From: Mariannaea sp. PMI_226
Taxonomy: Eukaryota; Ascomycota; Sordariomycetes; Hypocreales; Nectriaceae
Direction: 5' to 3'
Length of the DNA: 64,000 bases
NCBI GenBank assembly: GCA_024336345.1
Contig: JANFOG010000007.1
Span: 186,001-250,000, forward strand
Shown: positions 54,603 to 64,000 of the stretch, piece by piece
How positions within the stretch are numbered: position 1 is the stretch's first letter
Layout: the number at the start of each line of letters is the position of its first letter
Program-made: the position numbers and the translations under genes
The notes under the pieces: model-generated
Seen by the model: the letters and a program-made list of their open reading frames with translations, nothing else
What the model was told of the DNA's origin: nothing
The model's database searches: none

Positions 54603-56498
54603 ATGCTTCGCTCACGACGGACACTCAACTTCACTCTTGGCAATTACGTCTGTCCAGTCGGTGCGCTGGGATTCACAAGACCAGCCATGGAATTGAATGC
54701 TCCTGAGCAAGTCGAAATGGATCTGTCCATCGAGGACCTCTTGCTCTCCATTGACAATGAATCAACCATGGCTATGCCCTTTGGGCAATCTGAAGACGTC
54801 ATGCCTCAGTCTCGAGGTTCATCAAGCGAACCGAAGGCGACCAATTTAATTCCTTCGATTGAATCTGAAACAGGCAACCAGAGCCTGCACCATGATGGCA
54901 CCAATATCGATTGGCAAGCCAACTTTGAGCAGGCCCGAGCCGCAACTACAGCTTCCCCAGCGGAGTTGCTCCAGCTGGACCAAGACTTTGACTTCTCATT
55001 CCTGGACCAGCTTGGAGACGGGATGGAACTGAACACCGTTAATAACCTTGACGAAAGTTCTCATGCACCAGCTATGACGGCTATTGACGAATTCTTTATC
55101 AAAAATGGCGCCCACAGACCTACGGTGCCCTGCAACCACTGTCGTCGGCGTCGCCTGCAGTGTCTCATCCTCAAAACCACTCCAGCCAACCCTAACCCTA
55201 CGAAAGCCTGCTCAAGCTGTGTCGCTCTCTTCCGAGAGTGCAGCCTCTCAGGGCGCGAGAAGCGTGTGCCCTCCGACTTTGAGACTTTGATGCCCGTCAT
55301 TGGCCATCTCCATGGCGTGAGTGAGCAAGATAGCCCTCTCGAGCACTTGGGCGAAGGGCAACCGTCCCAGCAGCCCGTCGTGGAGACGGCCTCAGCACCT
55401 GCACTGTCAAGCAAGCGGGCGAACACTAGATCCGTGCGAAAGACGAGAGGGTTGAAGAACTGGTTCTCTAGCCACCTGGACCATCCTTACCCATCAGAGG
55501 AAGAGAAGGTTGCCCTTGCCAAGGAATCGGGCCTGAGCAAGAGTCAGGTAGTCAACTGGTTTGCCAACACTCGCCGCCGGCGTCGATTGGCGGCACACTC
55601 GCATAACAACCCAGCTTCTCGAGTATTTCTCCAAGGATCTCCGATGCCACAGCAATTAGGGCTGTCACCAATGGAGCGGTGGAGGAATTCACCCCCCGAA
55701 GAGGAACCGGCGTCGGCGTCTGCCATTGAGAGTGCCCTTTCAACGCGTTCAAGCAGCCGAGCATCCATGGATAATCCTGATCTTAGCTGGTTGGACGGCC
55801 CTGGGTCCTCGACAAGTAATGACTCAATATTCTATCGCAACCACAATCTGAATGACATCTCATCTGGCTCTGCGTCATCATGCGGCTCACAGCACTTCGC
55901 AATTGAGCCTTCAATCCTCTCTCGTTCGGCTAACAGCTCAGTGGGCGAAGCTACACCATACTCACGGCCAACATCGTCGAGAGGTAAAAACTCAAGTTTC
56001 CAAGCATTTCAATGTACATTCTGCCGGCAGAGCTACAAGAAGAAATACGATTGGGTCCGCCACGAACGGTCGATACACCTCCCAGGTCTGGACTCGTGGG
56101 TCTGCTCTGTCCCCGTGCCACCTGAGCAGTCTCACCAAGTCTGGCGCGTCAACCAGAGCAAACCGGAGTGCATCTTCTGCGGCCAGGTTTCGCCCACCGA
56201 CGAGCACATGCAATCGCACGAATTCGAGAGCTGCGCTGAACGCCCCGTGTCGGAGCGCGTATTCACTCGCAAAGACCATCTATGGCAGCACCTGCACAAA
56301 TTCCACCGGTGCCGCAAGTGGGAGGGCTGGAAGCCGGATCTTCGCCTCCTGCAGCATAGGCAGGATTCGGTGCAAAGCTGCTGTGGGTTTTGTCAGGCCA
56401 TCTTGAACGGCTGGGAGGAGCGGATGGATCATTTAGCTGCTCACTTCCGGGCGGGATTGACCATGGAAAGCTGGGCAGGTGGGTGGGTGCGAGATTGA
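54603..56498 (+). CDS. Transcription factor with Zn2Cys6-like, homeobox and C2H2 segments
   Basis: One exon, about 631 residues from the first in-frame ATG at 54603; a second ATG at 54687 (MELNAPEQ) may be the true start. Order of parts: an acidic N-terminus; a Cys cluster at residues 177-213 with CNHC-x6-C, a 20-residue loop, then CSSC-x6-C, which fits an extended Zn2Cys6 cluster; a TALE/KN-type homeobox at about 276-331 (LKNWFSSHLDHPYPSEEEK, then WFANTRRRRR with the WFxNxR signature); a Ser-rich linker; then C2H2-type fingers from about 471 (FQCTFCRQSY...HERSIH) with more Cys/His pairs to the C-terminus (ECIFCGQ, RKDHLWQHLHKFH, CCGFCQ). Homeobox-plus-C2H2 proteins are known in Sordariomycetes. 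Presumably a nuclear regulator of development; targets unknown. Confidence 0.87.
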   Translation: MLRSRRTLNFTLGNYVCPVGALGFTRPAMELNAPEQVEMDLSIEDLLLSIDNESTMAMPFGQSEDVMPQSRGSSSEPKATNLIPSIESETGNQSLHHDGTNIDWQANFEQARAATTASPAELLQLDQDFDFSFLDQLGDGMELNTVNNLDESSHAPAMTAIDEFFIKNGAHRPTVPCNHCRRRRLQCLILKTTPANPNPTKACSSCVALFRECSLSGREKRVPSDFETLMPVIGHLHGVSEQDSPLEHLGEGQPSQQPVVETASAPALSSKRANTRSVRKTRGLKNWFSSHLDHPYPSEEEKVALAKESGLSKSQVVNWFANTRRRRRLAAHSHNNPASRVFLQGSPMPQQLGLSPMERWRNSPPEEEPASASAIESALSTRSSSRASMDNPDLSWLDGPGSSTSNDSIFYRNHNLNDISSGSASSCGSQHFAIEPSILSRSANSSVGEATPYSRPTSSRGKNSSFQAFQCTFCRQSYKKKYDWVRHERSIHLPGLDSWVCSVPVPPEQSHQVWRVNQSKPECIFCGQVSPTDEHMQSHEFESCAERPVSERVFTRKDHLWQHLHKFHRCRKWEGWKPDLRLLQHRQDSVQSCCGFCQAILNGWEERMDHLAAHFRAGLTMESWAGGWVRD

Positions 56499-58705
56499 TG
56501 GCGAGAGCAAATCCAGGCTATATAATAAGACTTTGAAGGCGTGAATTTAGGTTGTAGAGCGAGTATGCTGTTGTTGAACGTCTGTGCAAGCCGAACCAGG
56601 CATTGCAGGGTTCCTATTCTACAAAGTAAGATGAGACCAGACAGACGGAGGGTGACTACCAGTCTCATAAATACCTAACCTCACCTTTTATGAAGTGCTC
56701 TAGGATAAAAAAAAATAACATTCCTCAATATGCAATTGAGACGAGAATCATAATCCAAGAATGATAATATTTGCATCGAATATACTGTACTGCGATATCG
56801 CCATACCCCTCATCACAGGACCTAACCGGGAGCTAAGGCTTGCTGCAAACATTGACGTGAACAGCCCTGAAGGCAGGAAATTGGATATAGGCATTCCATT
56901 ACACCCTCAGTAGCTTTATTCGGCAGAGGAATTGCCTCAATGATTTATGGCCAGAATTTGGTGAATGGAAATAATGCTGGTTGACTGGAATTTTATCAAC
57001 CACACAGTCAGAGTTCGGGGTATGGGATTAGCTTGAGCCAAAGGGGTTCATGTTGTCAAGTTATCTGGATCTAAGCTTGTATCCTGTGCTTCACCTCCCC
57101 GCTGGCTCTCCTCAGAAATACTTTAGTTGGCAAAGGGGCGGGTTTACCAATTTTGACCATTACATCCATTCATTTATTCTAAAAAAAAGTACGTAGTGCA
57201 GATCACATGTAAACCATACCTGAAAATGACTCTTCACACTCTGCTACGCTTGTGTTGCTATGAAAGTTGCCCCATGACATCGGAACAGGTATATCATTAT
57301 AGGTTCAGTGTTGCAATGGCTCGGCTACAGTGCCTAGTGCTCTCCCTGTTCCTCGGAGTTAGTTGCTTGGAATGATGAAATGCGAAAATGGTTCTGCGTA
57401 AGTGTTATTGAAAAACCATCTCCATAAGGATTCGATCTCCGAGGTGCAGATAGCAAGAGGGCGCGGATGAATGTGTCATAAGCGCGCTCATATACTAGAC
57501 TTGGAAAGGTCTCCGAAAAGCGGAATCTGCTGGGGGTGCGAGCCGTATGCATGAGAAAAGCTTAATTCTTGCGTACCTTTTGCTTTTTCGTATCAGTGAG
57601 GCTCAAAATCAAGGGATGCAAGGCGTGAGACACACGGGCGCGGTGAAGGAAATAGGGCGTGTGTGCTTGTGTTTTCTTGTGAGTGTGTGTCTGTGTGTGT
57701 GGAGCTGGGGGATGCATCTAAAAAACCTGTCCCATGGCGATGGCGTCTCAGCTGAGTGACGAGCTTGGGGCGTGTAAGTGGAAAATATCGATCATGAGGG
57801 GTGAAAATTTTTCCCTCTCCTTCTTTTGTCAATATTTCCCTTTCTGGTACCAAGGAGATAACTAGTTTTTATTTCTTTTAATTCATTGACTATGCCTGTC
57901 GACGATTATAGACAACGTATAATTGCGTGTAATTTATGTTCCCACTGTTTTTCTTGCTGCTGGAGAGAGCCGACAGCCGGATTTCGCAATGGTGCTCCTT
58001 GGGTGGTGTGAAAGCCGATACATGCCGTGTGTATCAGTGGCATCACTCGTCCTCAATCGGGCCTCGGGTTTCAACATGTAGGAAAAGTATCCATAATTAA
58101 CAAGGAGCCTGGAGAAAAAAAAATACTTGAACGTAGCTCCGTGCCATCGGCCGCGATGGGGCGGGAATGGTGGAGTAAATTTCCTCCCCGCCACGGCCCG
58201 CGGACAAAGACTACGGGAAAGTTGTCCGAGCATTCTTTCATGCAGAGAGTTTCTACTTACAACTCCGATACAGGAGGGCAAAGCACTTTACTATGGTATG
58301 TACTATACTGTAGATATTACCTACCTTACTGTACAGAGTATAGAGACTTTACACCAGTGCCCAAATTAGACCATTCATCAGCCGTTTTCTGTTTACATCA
58401 ATGGAAGAAATGGACCAATCGTGGCTGACACAGTATGTGGGTGGTGCATATTCCCCTTGTCATCTATACTGTAGGCTCATCATTGGACACCATATCGAGT
58501 TGGTCAATGCCTTAAGCTCTTGGGCATCGGCAGGGTGAAGTTCTGTGAGGGGTATTTTTTAAGCCTCCTTCGTCCATTCTGCTCGTCTTTGCCTTTGCAC
58601 AAATAGAATACATACCTATGCTTAATCCTTTACGAAACGTCCAAAGTTTCGCTTTGTTTATCTATCATAACTATTCGCAGATCTCAACTCCCAGCCGTGT
58701 CTAAC
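56499..58705. other. Intergenic region, 2.2 kb
   Basis: No supported coding region or RNA gene. It contains an A run near 56708 and GT-rich stretches near 57660-57700. The 3' end is probably the promoter of the membrane-protein gene. Confidence 0.4.
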
Positions 58706-59654
58706 ATGGACCCGTTCGGCGTAATCGGCGTGGTTAGTCTGTCGATTCAAATAGCCTCCCTATGGTTTAAGATAGCCTCCCTATGGTTTAAGAAACTAGT
58801 CTTTTACCCTGTAACATATGGCACTGCCGGGATCTTGCTGTTTCTATTCGGGAGCAATGCTGTATGGAGGATGCAGGTAAATGTGATGATATCTAGAGAT
58901 CCCCACACAGCCCTTGATTTCAAACAGGTAACCAAAGATGAAAGCAGCATGGTTGCTGTAGCTGTAAGCTAGACATATTCTCACATTTACTTACAGATGG
59001 GCGCTAAGTCTCTAGGGAACAATTCTAGCTCAAATAGCCATCACTGCTCTCTCCTTGAGCAACTTAAGCCAAGCTCATTGGGTAGCTCGAGGATTCTTCA
59101 TCTTTAGCTTGGTTTCTTCATTGATATCGGTTTATTATGCAAGCAAACAGTATCAAGTCCTAGGCCTCTGCTTAACCTCAGAGGAGATCAAGCGCTGGAT
59201 AACGGGAGAGGGGACAACGAATGAATGGGAACGAGAAAGAGTCAACCCCAGAGGTTTGCCTTCCATAGCGTCTGTGCTAGCTATTTCAGCACCCAGTGCA
59301 CTCTTGTCAGCATCGGTACACGCATTTCTCGTCGGATTTGGAGTCTATCTAGGATTCGTTTGGACTAGCGACCTTGACAAACTTGCCTCCCCTTCGGACA
59401 GCAAGGCTGTGTTCCTCACCTATGTTGTAAGCGTGGGTGTCTGTTATTCGTTTTACGCATTATCGAATGTTGTGGCCTTTGGACAGAACGAGGAATCCGA
59501 GTTTGTTTTACTTCGCCGATTGAGAGAGCGGGAAGCGGCTAGAGAAGATGAAGATCCCCGACAATATTTTCGAGACGCAGCGAGGATACGGCGAGAATTA
59601 GTTGCACTCGACGATCGCATTGCGCAACATTTGGAGGGCATTGGCCAGCGTTGA
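58706..59654 (+). CDS. Uncharacterised multi-pass membrane protein
   Basis: Two exons, 58706-58963 and 59016-59654, about 298 residues. The 52-nt intron (GTAAGC...CTCTAG) joins SSMVAVA to GTILAQIAITALSL in phase 0, making one continuous hydrophobic helix. About six helices are visible, including TYGTAGILLFLFGSNAV, VAVAGTILAQIAITALSL, VARGFFIFSLVSSLISVYYA and AVFLTYVVSVGVCYSFYAL. The C-terminal roughly 50 residues are charged and helical (RRLREREAAREDED). The family is widespread and unnamed in Pezizomycotina; function unknown. A further 51-nt segment after RMQ (GTAAAT...ACAG, 58877-58927) has splice-like ends and is a multiple of three, so it may be a second optional intron. A 21-bp duplication lies in the first helix. 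Confidence 0.72.
58751..58792 (+). repeat. Perfect 21-bp tandem duplication in coding sequence
   Basis: ATAGCCTCCCTATGGTTTAA plus G occurs twice in a row without a mismatch, duplicating IASLWFK within the first hydrophobic segment. Confidence 0.95.
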
Positions 59655-61245
59655 CAAATTCGACACAAAGACTATCTATGACGCTAGGTATCGTCTTGAT
59701 GCTGATTGTGTTGACTCTCTCCAACATCCAAGATAATCTACGACTCAGACGGAAGAAACAATAGTAAGCATGACATCCGACGTCACCTCATGCTTACATC
59801 TCCCCAAATGTTTAATTTACGAGGGAGGGTACCTATTGGGGAAATGGTTGAGGGGGGACAAAGATCAGCGCTATATGTAAGCAGGCGTTGATAGTTAATA
59901 GTCATCAGACACACACACTCACTCACTCACACACACACACACACGGGTGTACTCATGCCGTATACGTACAATACATGCGCCATGACAACCACCACAAGGG
60001 GCCGAAACCGGCCTCACATAGCTGTCATATTTCTAACAACCTTTGGGCGATGGCGAAATTGTCCTTTTTAGTTCAATGGACCATTATGTGTACTATCCCA
60101 AAATTCTCTATCAAAGGGACTTCGTTCCACTTGTGGTTATTTGAGACTTTGCATTGCCTTGATGACCCGTGATGAACCGTGACGAACCGCTCAAATGCGA
60201 ACGGTGGGGGAACAGAACAAGGTGAGTCACGGAGAATTTAATTATACCTATGTAGATGTATAAATTTTTTTATAAGCTTCCCGTCAACTAAAGAGACCTT
60301 AGTGAGCGGGCCTCTCAAAGGGGGGAACAAAAGAACCTGGGGTGGAAAAAAAAAAGAGAGAAAAAAAAAAAGATAGATGGCTTCGTATACAGTAGACGTA
60401 CAGTCGGTGCTAGAGTCAAATTGGTCACAGGGTAGTGGATTGACATACCAAAAGGGCGCGCTCCAGTCAAAGAGAAAACCCCATTAATAATTACAGAGTA
60501 GGGCGTGACAAGAACCATTATGGGCCACATGGGCCACAAGGGCCACAAGGGCACAGGTTTGCGCCTTGTGTGGACCGAACAAGCGATTTTGACTTGCGCC
60601 ATCGCTAGCATTCGCTAGCACTAACACCAAACAGGGACCCTGTTGTGCAGCTTTTTTCTTAGTAATTGACCAACAGCACCCACACCCACACGCCTTTGCG
60701 CCCTGCATTGACATTTTGGTTGTGAAGAAACCATGGCGCTACGCCATCGAGCGCTTGAGCCCCCCGTGTTCCAAGATCAGCGTTAATCCCGGTGTGTATA
60801 CCCGACGCCGACTTGTCAAGTCCAGGGCGTCGAAAGCTGTGTCATAGTCCACAGTGTACGTACATGTAATGCGGTAATGGGTGCTCTACTAGGTATGTGA
60901 CTTGGGCATGTTGGTGGATACGAGTGACATCCGAGTCCCGACATAGGCCGCCCTGATGCGATCTGATCCATATTGGAAGAATCTTCTCGTCATCAGCCAA
61001 ATCTGGGATATATTCCCCATGGGTTCGTATACATGTATACTAGATATATATATCTAATGTGATACCTGCTGTTTCGAATTGAATTCAGCAATCAAACGGT
61101 TTATTACAACAGCAAAAAGTTGTGTTTTCGTTCTCAACTTCATTCTACGAATCAAGGCATCACTAACAATAAGTCCTCACAACTCACACTTACACACACA
61201 CAACACAACTTCACATACCTAATCACCATTCCTATTCTATCCACC
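59655..61245. other. Intergenic region with microsatellites
   Basis: It contains a CA/CACT microsatellite (59909-59944), A-rich runs near 60350-60370 and a nonamer GGGCCACAA-type repeat (60522-60550). The last 130 bases are the leader of the arrestin-like gene, with CACA-rich sequence. No gene seen. Confidence 0.5.
59909..59944. repeat. CA/CACT microsatellite
   Basis: Alternating CA dinucleotides interrupted by three CACT-type tetramers. Confidence 0.9.
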
Positions 61246-62559
61246 ATGGGCAGGAAGATCGAGCTCTTGCCGCAATCCCGCACGGGAGAGCTAAAAATCG
61301 ACATTGATCATCACTATGCATCAAAGGCTTACACCACGGGTGACCCCATCGCCGGCACAGTCACCTTCACCCCTCGAAGGGACACCCCCTTCGAAAAGGT
61401 TCAAATCCGATTCCTCGGGTTGGCGAGGGTTCGCGTCGAGAACCCAGGACAGCCCAAGATCTCAACTCATCTGTTCCTCCGCACAGACATGCCCGAGTCC
61501 GATCTGGTCTACCCCGGATCCAAGGTCTTTCGCGCACATGAGACTTACATCATGCCTTTCTACTTTATTGTTCCCGACTACCTCACAACCCACGCCTGCC
61601 GCCACAAGGTAGACTCAGACTACATCAGTAACTGCCACGCTTGTCTGCCTCCTAGCATAGGCACTTGGGAGAAGGATGACATGACTGTGAACTCTTCCTC
61701 TGTCGAATACAGCATCCAGGCCAACATTATCACTTCGTCTGGCAAGAAGAGCGCAGCCATCTCCAACCAGCATATTATCAACATTCTCCCCTATTCCCCC
61801 GAGCAGCCTCCTCTGGATGTTACTCCTATCAACATCCAATATCGCATGCAAAATGATAAGAAGATCCGAAAGTCTGTCATCTCCACAGTTTCTGGGCGAC
61901 TCCGCGCCGTGGCTTCACAGCCAAGGGCGATCGACCTATCTCCAGATGGAACATGTGCAAGCGACTCAGCGATTCACATCAGCCTCGCCTTCGAATCAAA
62001 GTCTGCCGGCGTTGTTCCTCCCAAAATCAGTAACGCTTCTGTCGGTATTGAGTCGCAAACATGGTCTCGCCAGAGCCCTAGCATGAACTTCCCCAACATG
62101 GGCCTTCTCCACGATGCATACACGCAACACACCACCATCCAATCCAAGACACCTGTGCAAGCCTCATGGGAGCCAAACACCATGAAGAAGGAGGATGCTG
62201 AGTCTGTGTCGGAGCCTGCCACCTCGCACACAGCAACTGTAGAGATCCCATTCACAATCCCCATGTCTAAGAAGATGTGGGTTCCAACATTCCACAACTG
62301 CCTGATCTCCAGAACTTACAAGCTGAACGTCAACCTCGATGTGGGTAACACGACTCTTCGCTTCAACATCCCCCTCCAGATCTCCATGGAGACCTTGGAC
62401 CTTCCAATGGCGACGGCAATGGGTGACTGGACCACAGGAAGCTTTGACGTGGAGCAAATCTGGCCAGAGGAGAATGAAACATATTCACGCCGCGCCAACA
62501 GCCTGCGAAAAATAAGGGCATTGGGGGCAGCAGATACTTTGCCTGATTACCATGCCTGA
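61246..62559 (+). CDS. Arrestin-like protein
   Basis: 437 residues, one exon. I chose the ATG at 61246 because it sits in the context CCACCATGGG and begins the conserved MGRKIELLPQS; the frame is open upstream but the earlier codons are low-complexity leader. The arrestin-N beta-sandwich is visible from KIDIDHHYASKAYTTGDPIAGTVTF through VQIRFLGLARVRVEN to FYFIVPDYL. A central region with VEYSIQANI follows, then a second beta-rich half (YKLNVNLDVGNTTLRFNIPLQI). It ends LGAADTLPDYHA. The C-terminus lacks a clear PPxY motif, the usual binding site for Rsp5-type ubiquitin ligases. Such proteins act as adaptors in endocytosis or signalling; this one is probably a divergent member. Confidence 0.82.
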   Translation: MGRKIELLPQSRTGELKIDIDHHYASKAYTTGDPIAGTVTFTPRRDTPFEKVQIRFLGLARVRVENPGQPKISTHLFLRTDMPESDLVYPGSKVFRAHETYIMPFYFIVPDYLTTHACRHKVDSDYISNCHACLPPSIGTWEKDDMTVNSSSVEYSIQANIITSSGKKSAAISNQHIINILPYSPEQPPLDVTPINIQYRMQNDKKIRKSVISTVSGRLRAVASQPRAIDLSPDGTCASDSAIHISLAFESKSAGVVPPKISNASVGIESQTWSRQSPSMNFPNMGLLHDAYTQHTTIQSKTPVQASWEPNTMKKEDAESVSEPATSHTATVEIPFTIPMSKKMWVPTFHNCLISRTYKLNVNLDVGNTTLRFNIPLQISMETLDLPMATAMGDWTTGSFDVEQIWPEENETYSRRANSLRKIRALGAADTLPDYHA

Positions 62560-63712
62560 GAAGCGAGAAAAACAGAAAAAGAAAAAAAAAAGCAGCCGAC
62601 GAGAATTTCCTTTGTTCATATACCACACACGATACAATTTTCATAGCGTTTGGAGCGGAAAAGAATTGGGTTTCAGCATAAGGAAATGGATAGACTAGAG
62701 ACGACTTGGGGTTCCATAAAGATTTAGCACTCATTTGGTAATATTATATAATGACAATACCATAATTTCGAAATAACAAGTTGCGGCCTTTTGCATTGAG
62801 TACACAGGTGAATGGTCTGACCTCCTATAGGTGTGATAGCATAGCATGACTCAGTTAACTGAGCCTATCCGAGCCTGACTGACGTCGCCTACAGTTGAAT
62901 TGAGCTGACCTGGCTGATTGGTGAGTTAGCCTGACCTAAAATAATCCATCCGGATTTGGTTCCTCAATTCATTTCTCCAAAGGGATATTTTGTGAGACAG
63001 ATTACAGAAGATATATATGTTCTGCAATTATAAAAGCAGAGTTAACCAGATGGCAGGTAAATGAGCTGCTAATACGGGTTCTGTTTCTCAGTTGAATGAA
63101 TTGTGCAGATGACCTGGCCAGATTATCTACAGTTGCGGCTCATGATAGCTGTTAACCGTGTCTACCTCTTTTTTTTTCAAAATACACAAACGAGCTGGAC
63201 TATGAGAGCTAAACCTATGAAATGGAGAGTATTTGTTACCGACTTGAGGCCCCATTACGTGGGCAGTAAAAGGGACAATACGTGGATATACAAGAGTTGA
63301 CTGGAATTGGCCGGCGCAAGTCACACCATCATGGTTTTTTGTCACTTTGGAGGTTCAATGCACTATAAGTTTTAGTCCTTCTGTGACTCTAGCCGAGCTT
63401 TATTGTCATTATTGTATTATGTACAAATGAGCCCTACACGGATCCTATATCCTGCGAAGGGCTTCATCAAAAGTTTGGAGTCAGTTGACTAAGATAAACT
63501 TGAGTCTTGGGTGACAGTATCGGCTAGGAAAATGTGGGCTAGGTAAGGACTTCCCAAGTTGTCTATCCATTGTATCATCGCAGATTTATATATTAAGAAA
63601 ACTTGTGTAGACTTCAGATGTCAACGAAACATCATGAGCAAATTCGTATGCTTGAATGTGGAAAAAAAAAGAAAGCAAATTGGTGTCTATCGCAATAGGA
63701 CAGTTATCGAAT
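62560..63712. other. Intergenic region
   Basis: 3' flank of the arrestin-like gene and 3' flank of the edge gene. Repeated GAGCCTGACTGA/GAGCTGACCTGGCTGA-like words occur at 62850-62940. No gene seen. Confidence 0.45.
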
Positions 63713-64000
63713 CTATACAGCGGTTGTCCAAGTTGGGCGGGGGGCAATCTCAAGAGTGGACCCCAACTGTGGTTGAGGCAGACCACGAGCATGAGCACCG
63801 CCATCGCAGCAGCCCATGCAGGCCTTGTCGAACCAGATGGTGTCAGAGTTCGCGTTGGGCGAGAAGTAGCCAGCTGACATCTTGGACCCCACGTAATAGC
63901 ACTGAGTCTCCTTGGCGCTGAAGCCGAACGAGACACAGGCCGCCTGGGCGTGGCATAGCCACGCGCAAACCTCGGCGGAGCTCTGCTGAGGGCCGTTGCT
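63713..64000 (-). CDS. C-terminus of a Cys-rich secreted-like protein (partial)
   Basis: An open frame enters from the right edge and stops at 63713 (TAG), giving 95 residues without a start. It reads SSAEVCAWLCHAQAACVSFG, then TQCYYVGSKMS...WFDKACMGCC. Several Cys in a C-x3-C-x5-C arrangement with CVSFGF and QCYYVG resemble PAN/Apple-type carbohydrate- or protein-binding modules of secreted fungal proteins. GC content is clearly higher than in the flank, supporting coding. The rest lies outside the window. Confidence 0.6.
   Translation of the reverse strand, partial: SNGPQQSSAEVCAWLCHAQAACVSFGFSAKETQCYYVGSKMSAGYFSPNANSDTIWFDKACMGCCDGGAHARGLPQPQLGSTLEIAPRPTWTTAV

Noticed and set aside
1..64000. 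CRISPR arrays, operons, bacterial-type signals
   Set aside because: None seen; the sequence is clearly eukaryotic.
1..64000. Transposons or integrases
   Set aside because: No transposase, reverse transcriptase or terminal repeats were recognised. The 5S copies were first suspected as a SINE-like family, but they lack a common tail and flanking duplications.

Overview
This is chromosomal DNA of a filamentous ascomycete (Pezizomycotina, most likely Sordariomycetes and probably Hypocreales). The genes carry short introns of 50-110 nt with GTAAGT/GTATGT donors and CTAAC/CTGAC-like branch sites. They encode typical fungal families (Zn2Cys6 factor, Tps2/Tps3-type trehalose enzyme, protoglobin, arrestin-like protein, ankyrin membrane protein), and complete 5S rRNA genes lie dispersed among them as in Neurospora-like genomes. 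Intron positions were worked out by hand from frame continuity and family similarity; no search was run.

Layout. 1-3.8 kb: gene-free, rich in purine/pyrimidine tracts. 3.8-5.5 kb (+): a CYP7/CYP8-like cytochrome P450, converging on a TPR protein (8.0-6.3 kb, -). 9.8-10.9 kb (+): a four-helix MARVEL-like membrane protein whose first intron contains an intron-bearing elongator tRNA-Met gene. 13.4-11.2 kb (-): a Zn2Cys6 transcription factor. 14-32 kb: a looser, accessory-looking region with four complete 5S rRNA genes (all +) and remnants of neighbouring copies. Between them lie an 819-residue unknown protein (-), a four-exon protein with a LEDGF/TFIIS-N-like C-terminal domain (-), an alpha/beta hydrolase (-) and a 1544-residue membrane-ankyrin protein (-). 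35.5-33.0 kb (-): a membrane-anchored sulfatase-fold protein. 35.5-42.3 kb: no recognisable gene. 42.3-43.4 kb (+): a protoglobin. 47.2-50.8 kb (+): a trehalose-6-phosphate synthase/phosphatase protein. 54.0-51.7 kb (-): a fusion of diaminopropionate ammonia-lyase with an M20 deacylase. 54.6-56.5 kb (+): a transcription factor with Zn2Cys6-like, homeobox and C2H2 segments. 58.7-59.7 kb (+): an unknown multi-pass membrane protein. 61.2-62.6 kb (+): an arrestin-like protein. 64.0-63.7 kb (-): the C-terminus of a Cys-rich protein cut by the window edge.

The genes do not form an obvious biosynthetic cluster. The strongest observations are the tRNA nested inside a protein-gene intron, the 5S rRNA isotypes that differ by paired compensatory substitutions (some with decayed partner copies about 200 bp away), and the enzyme fusion that mirrors the bacterial ygeX-ygeY gene pair.
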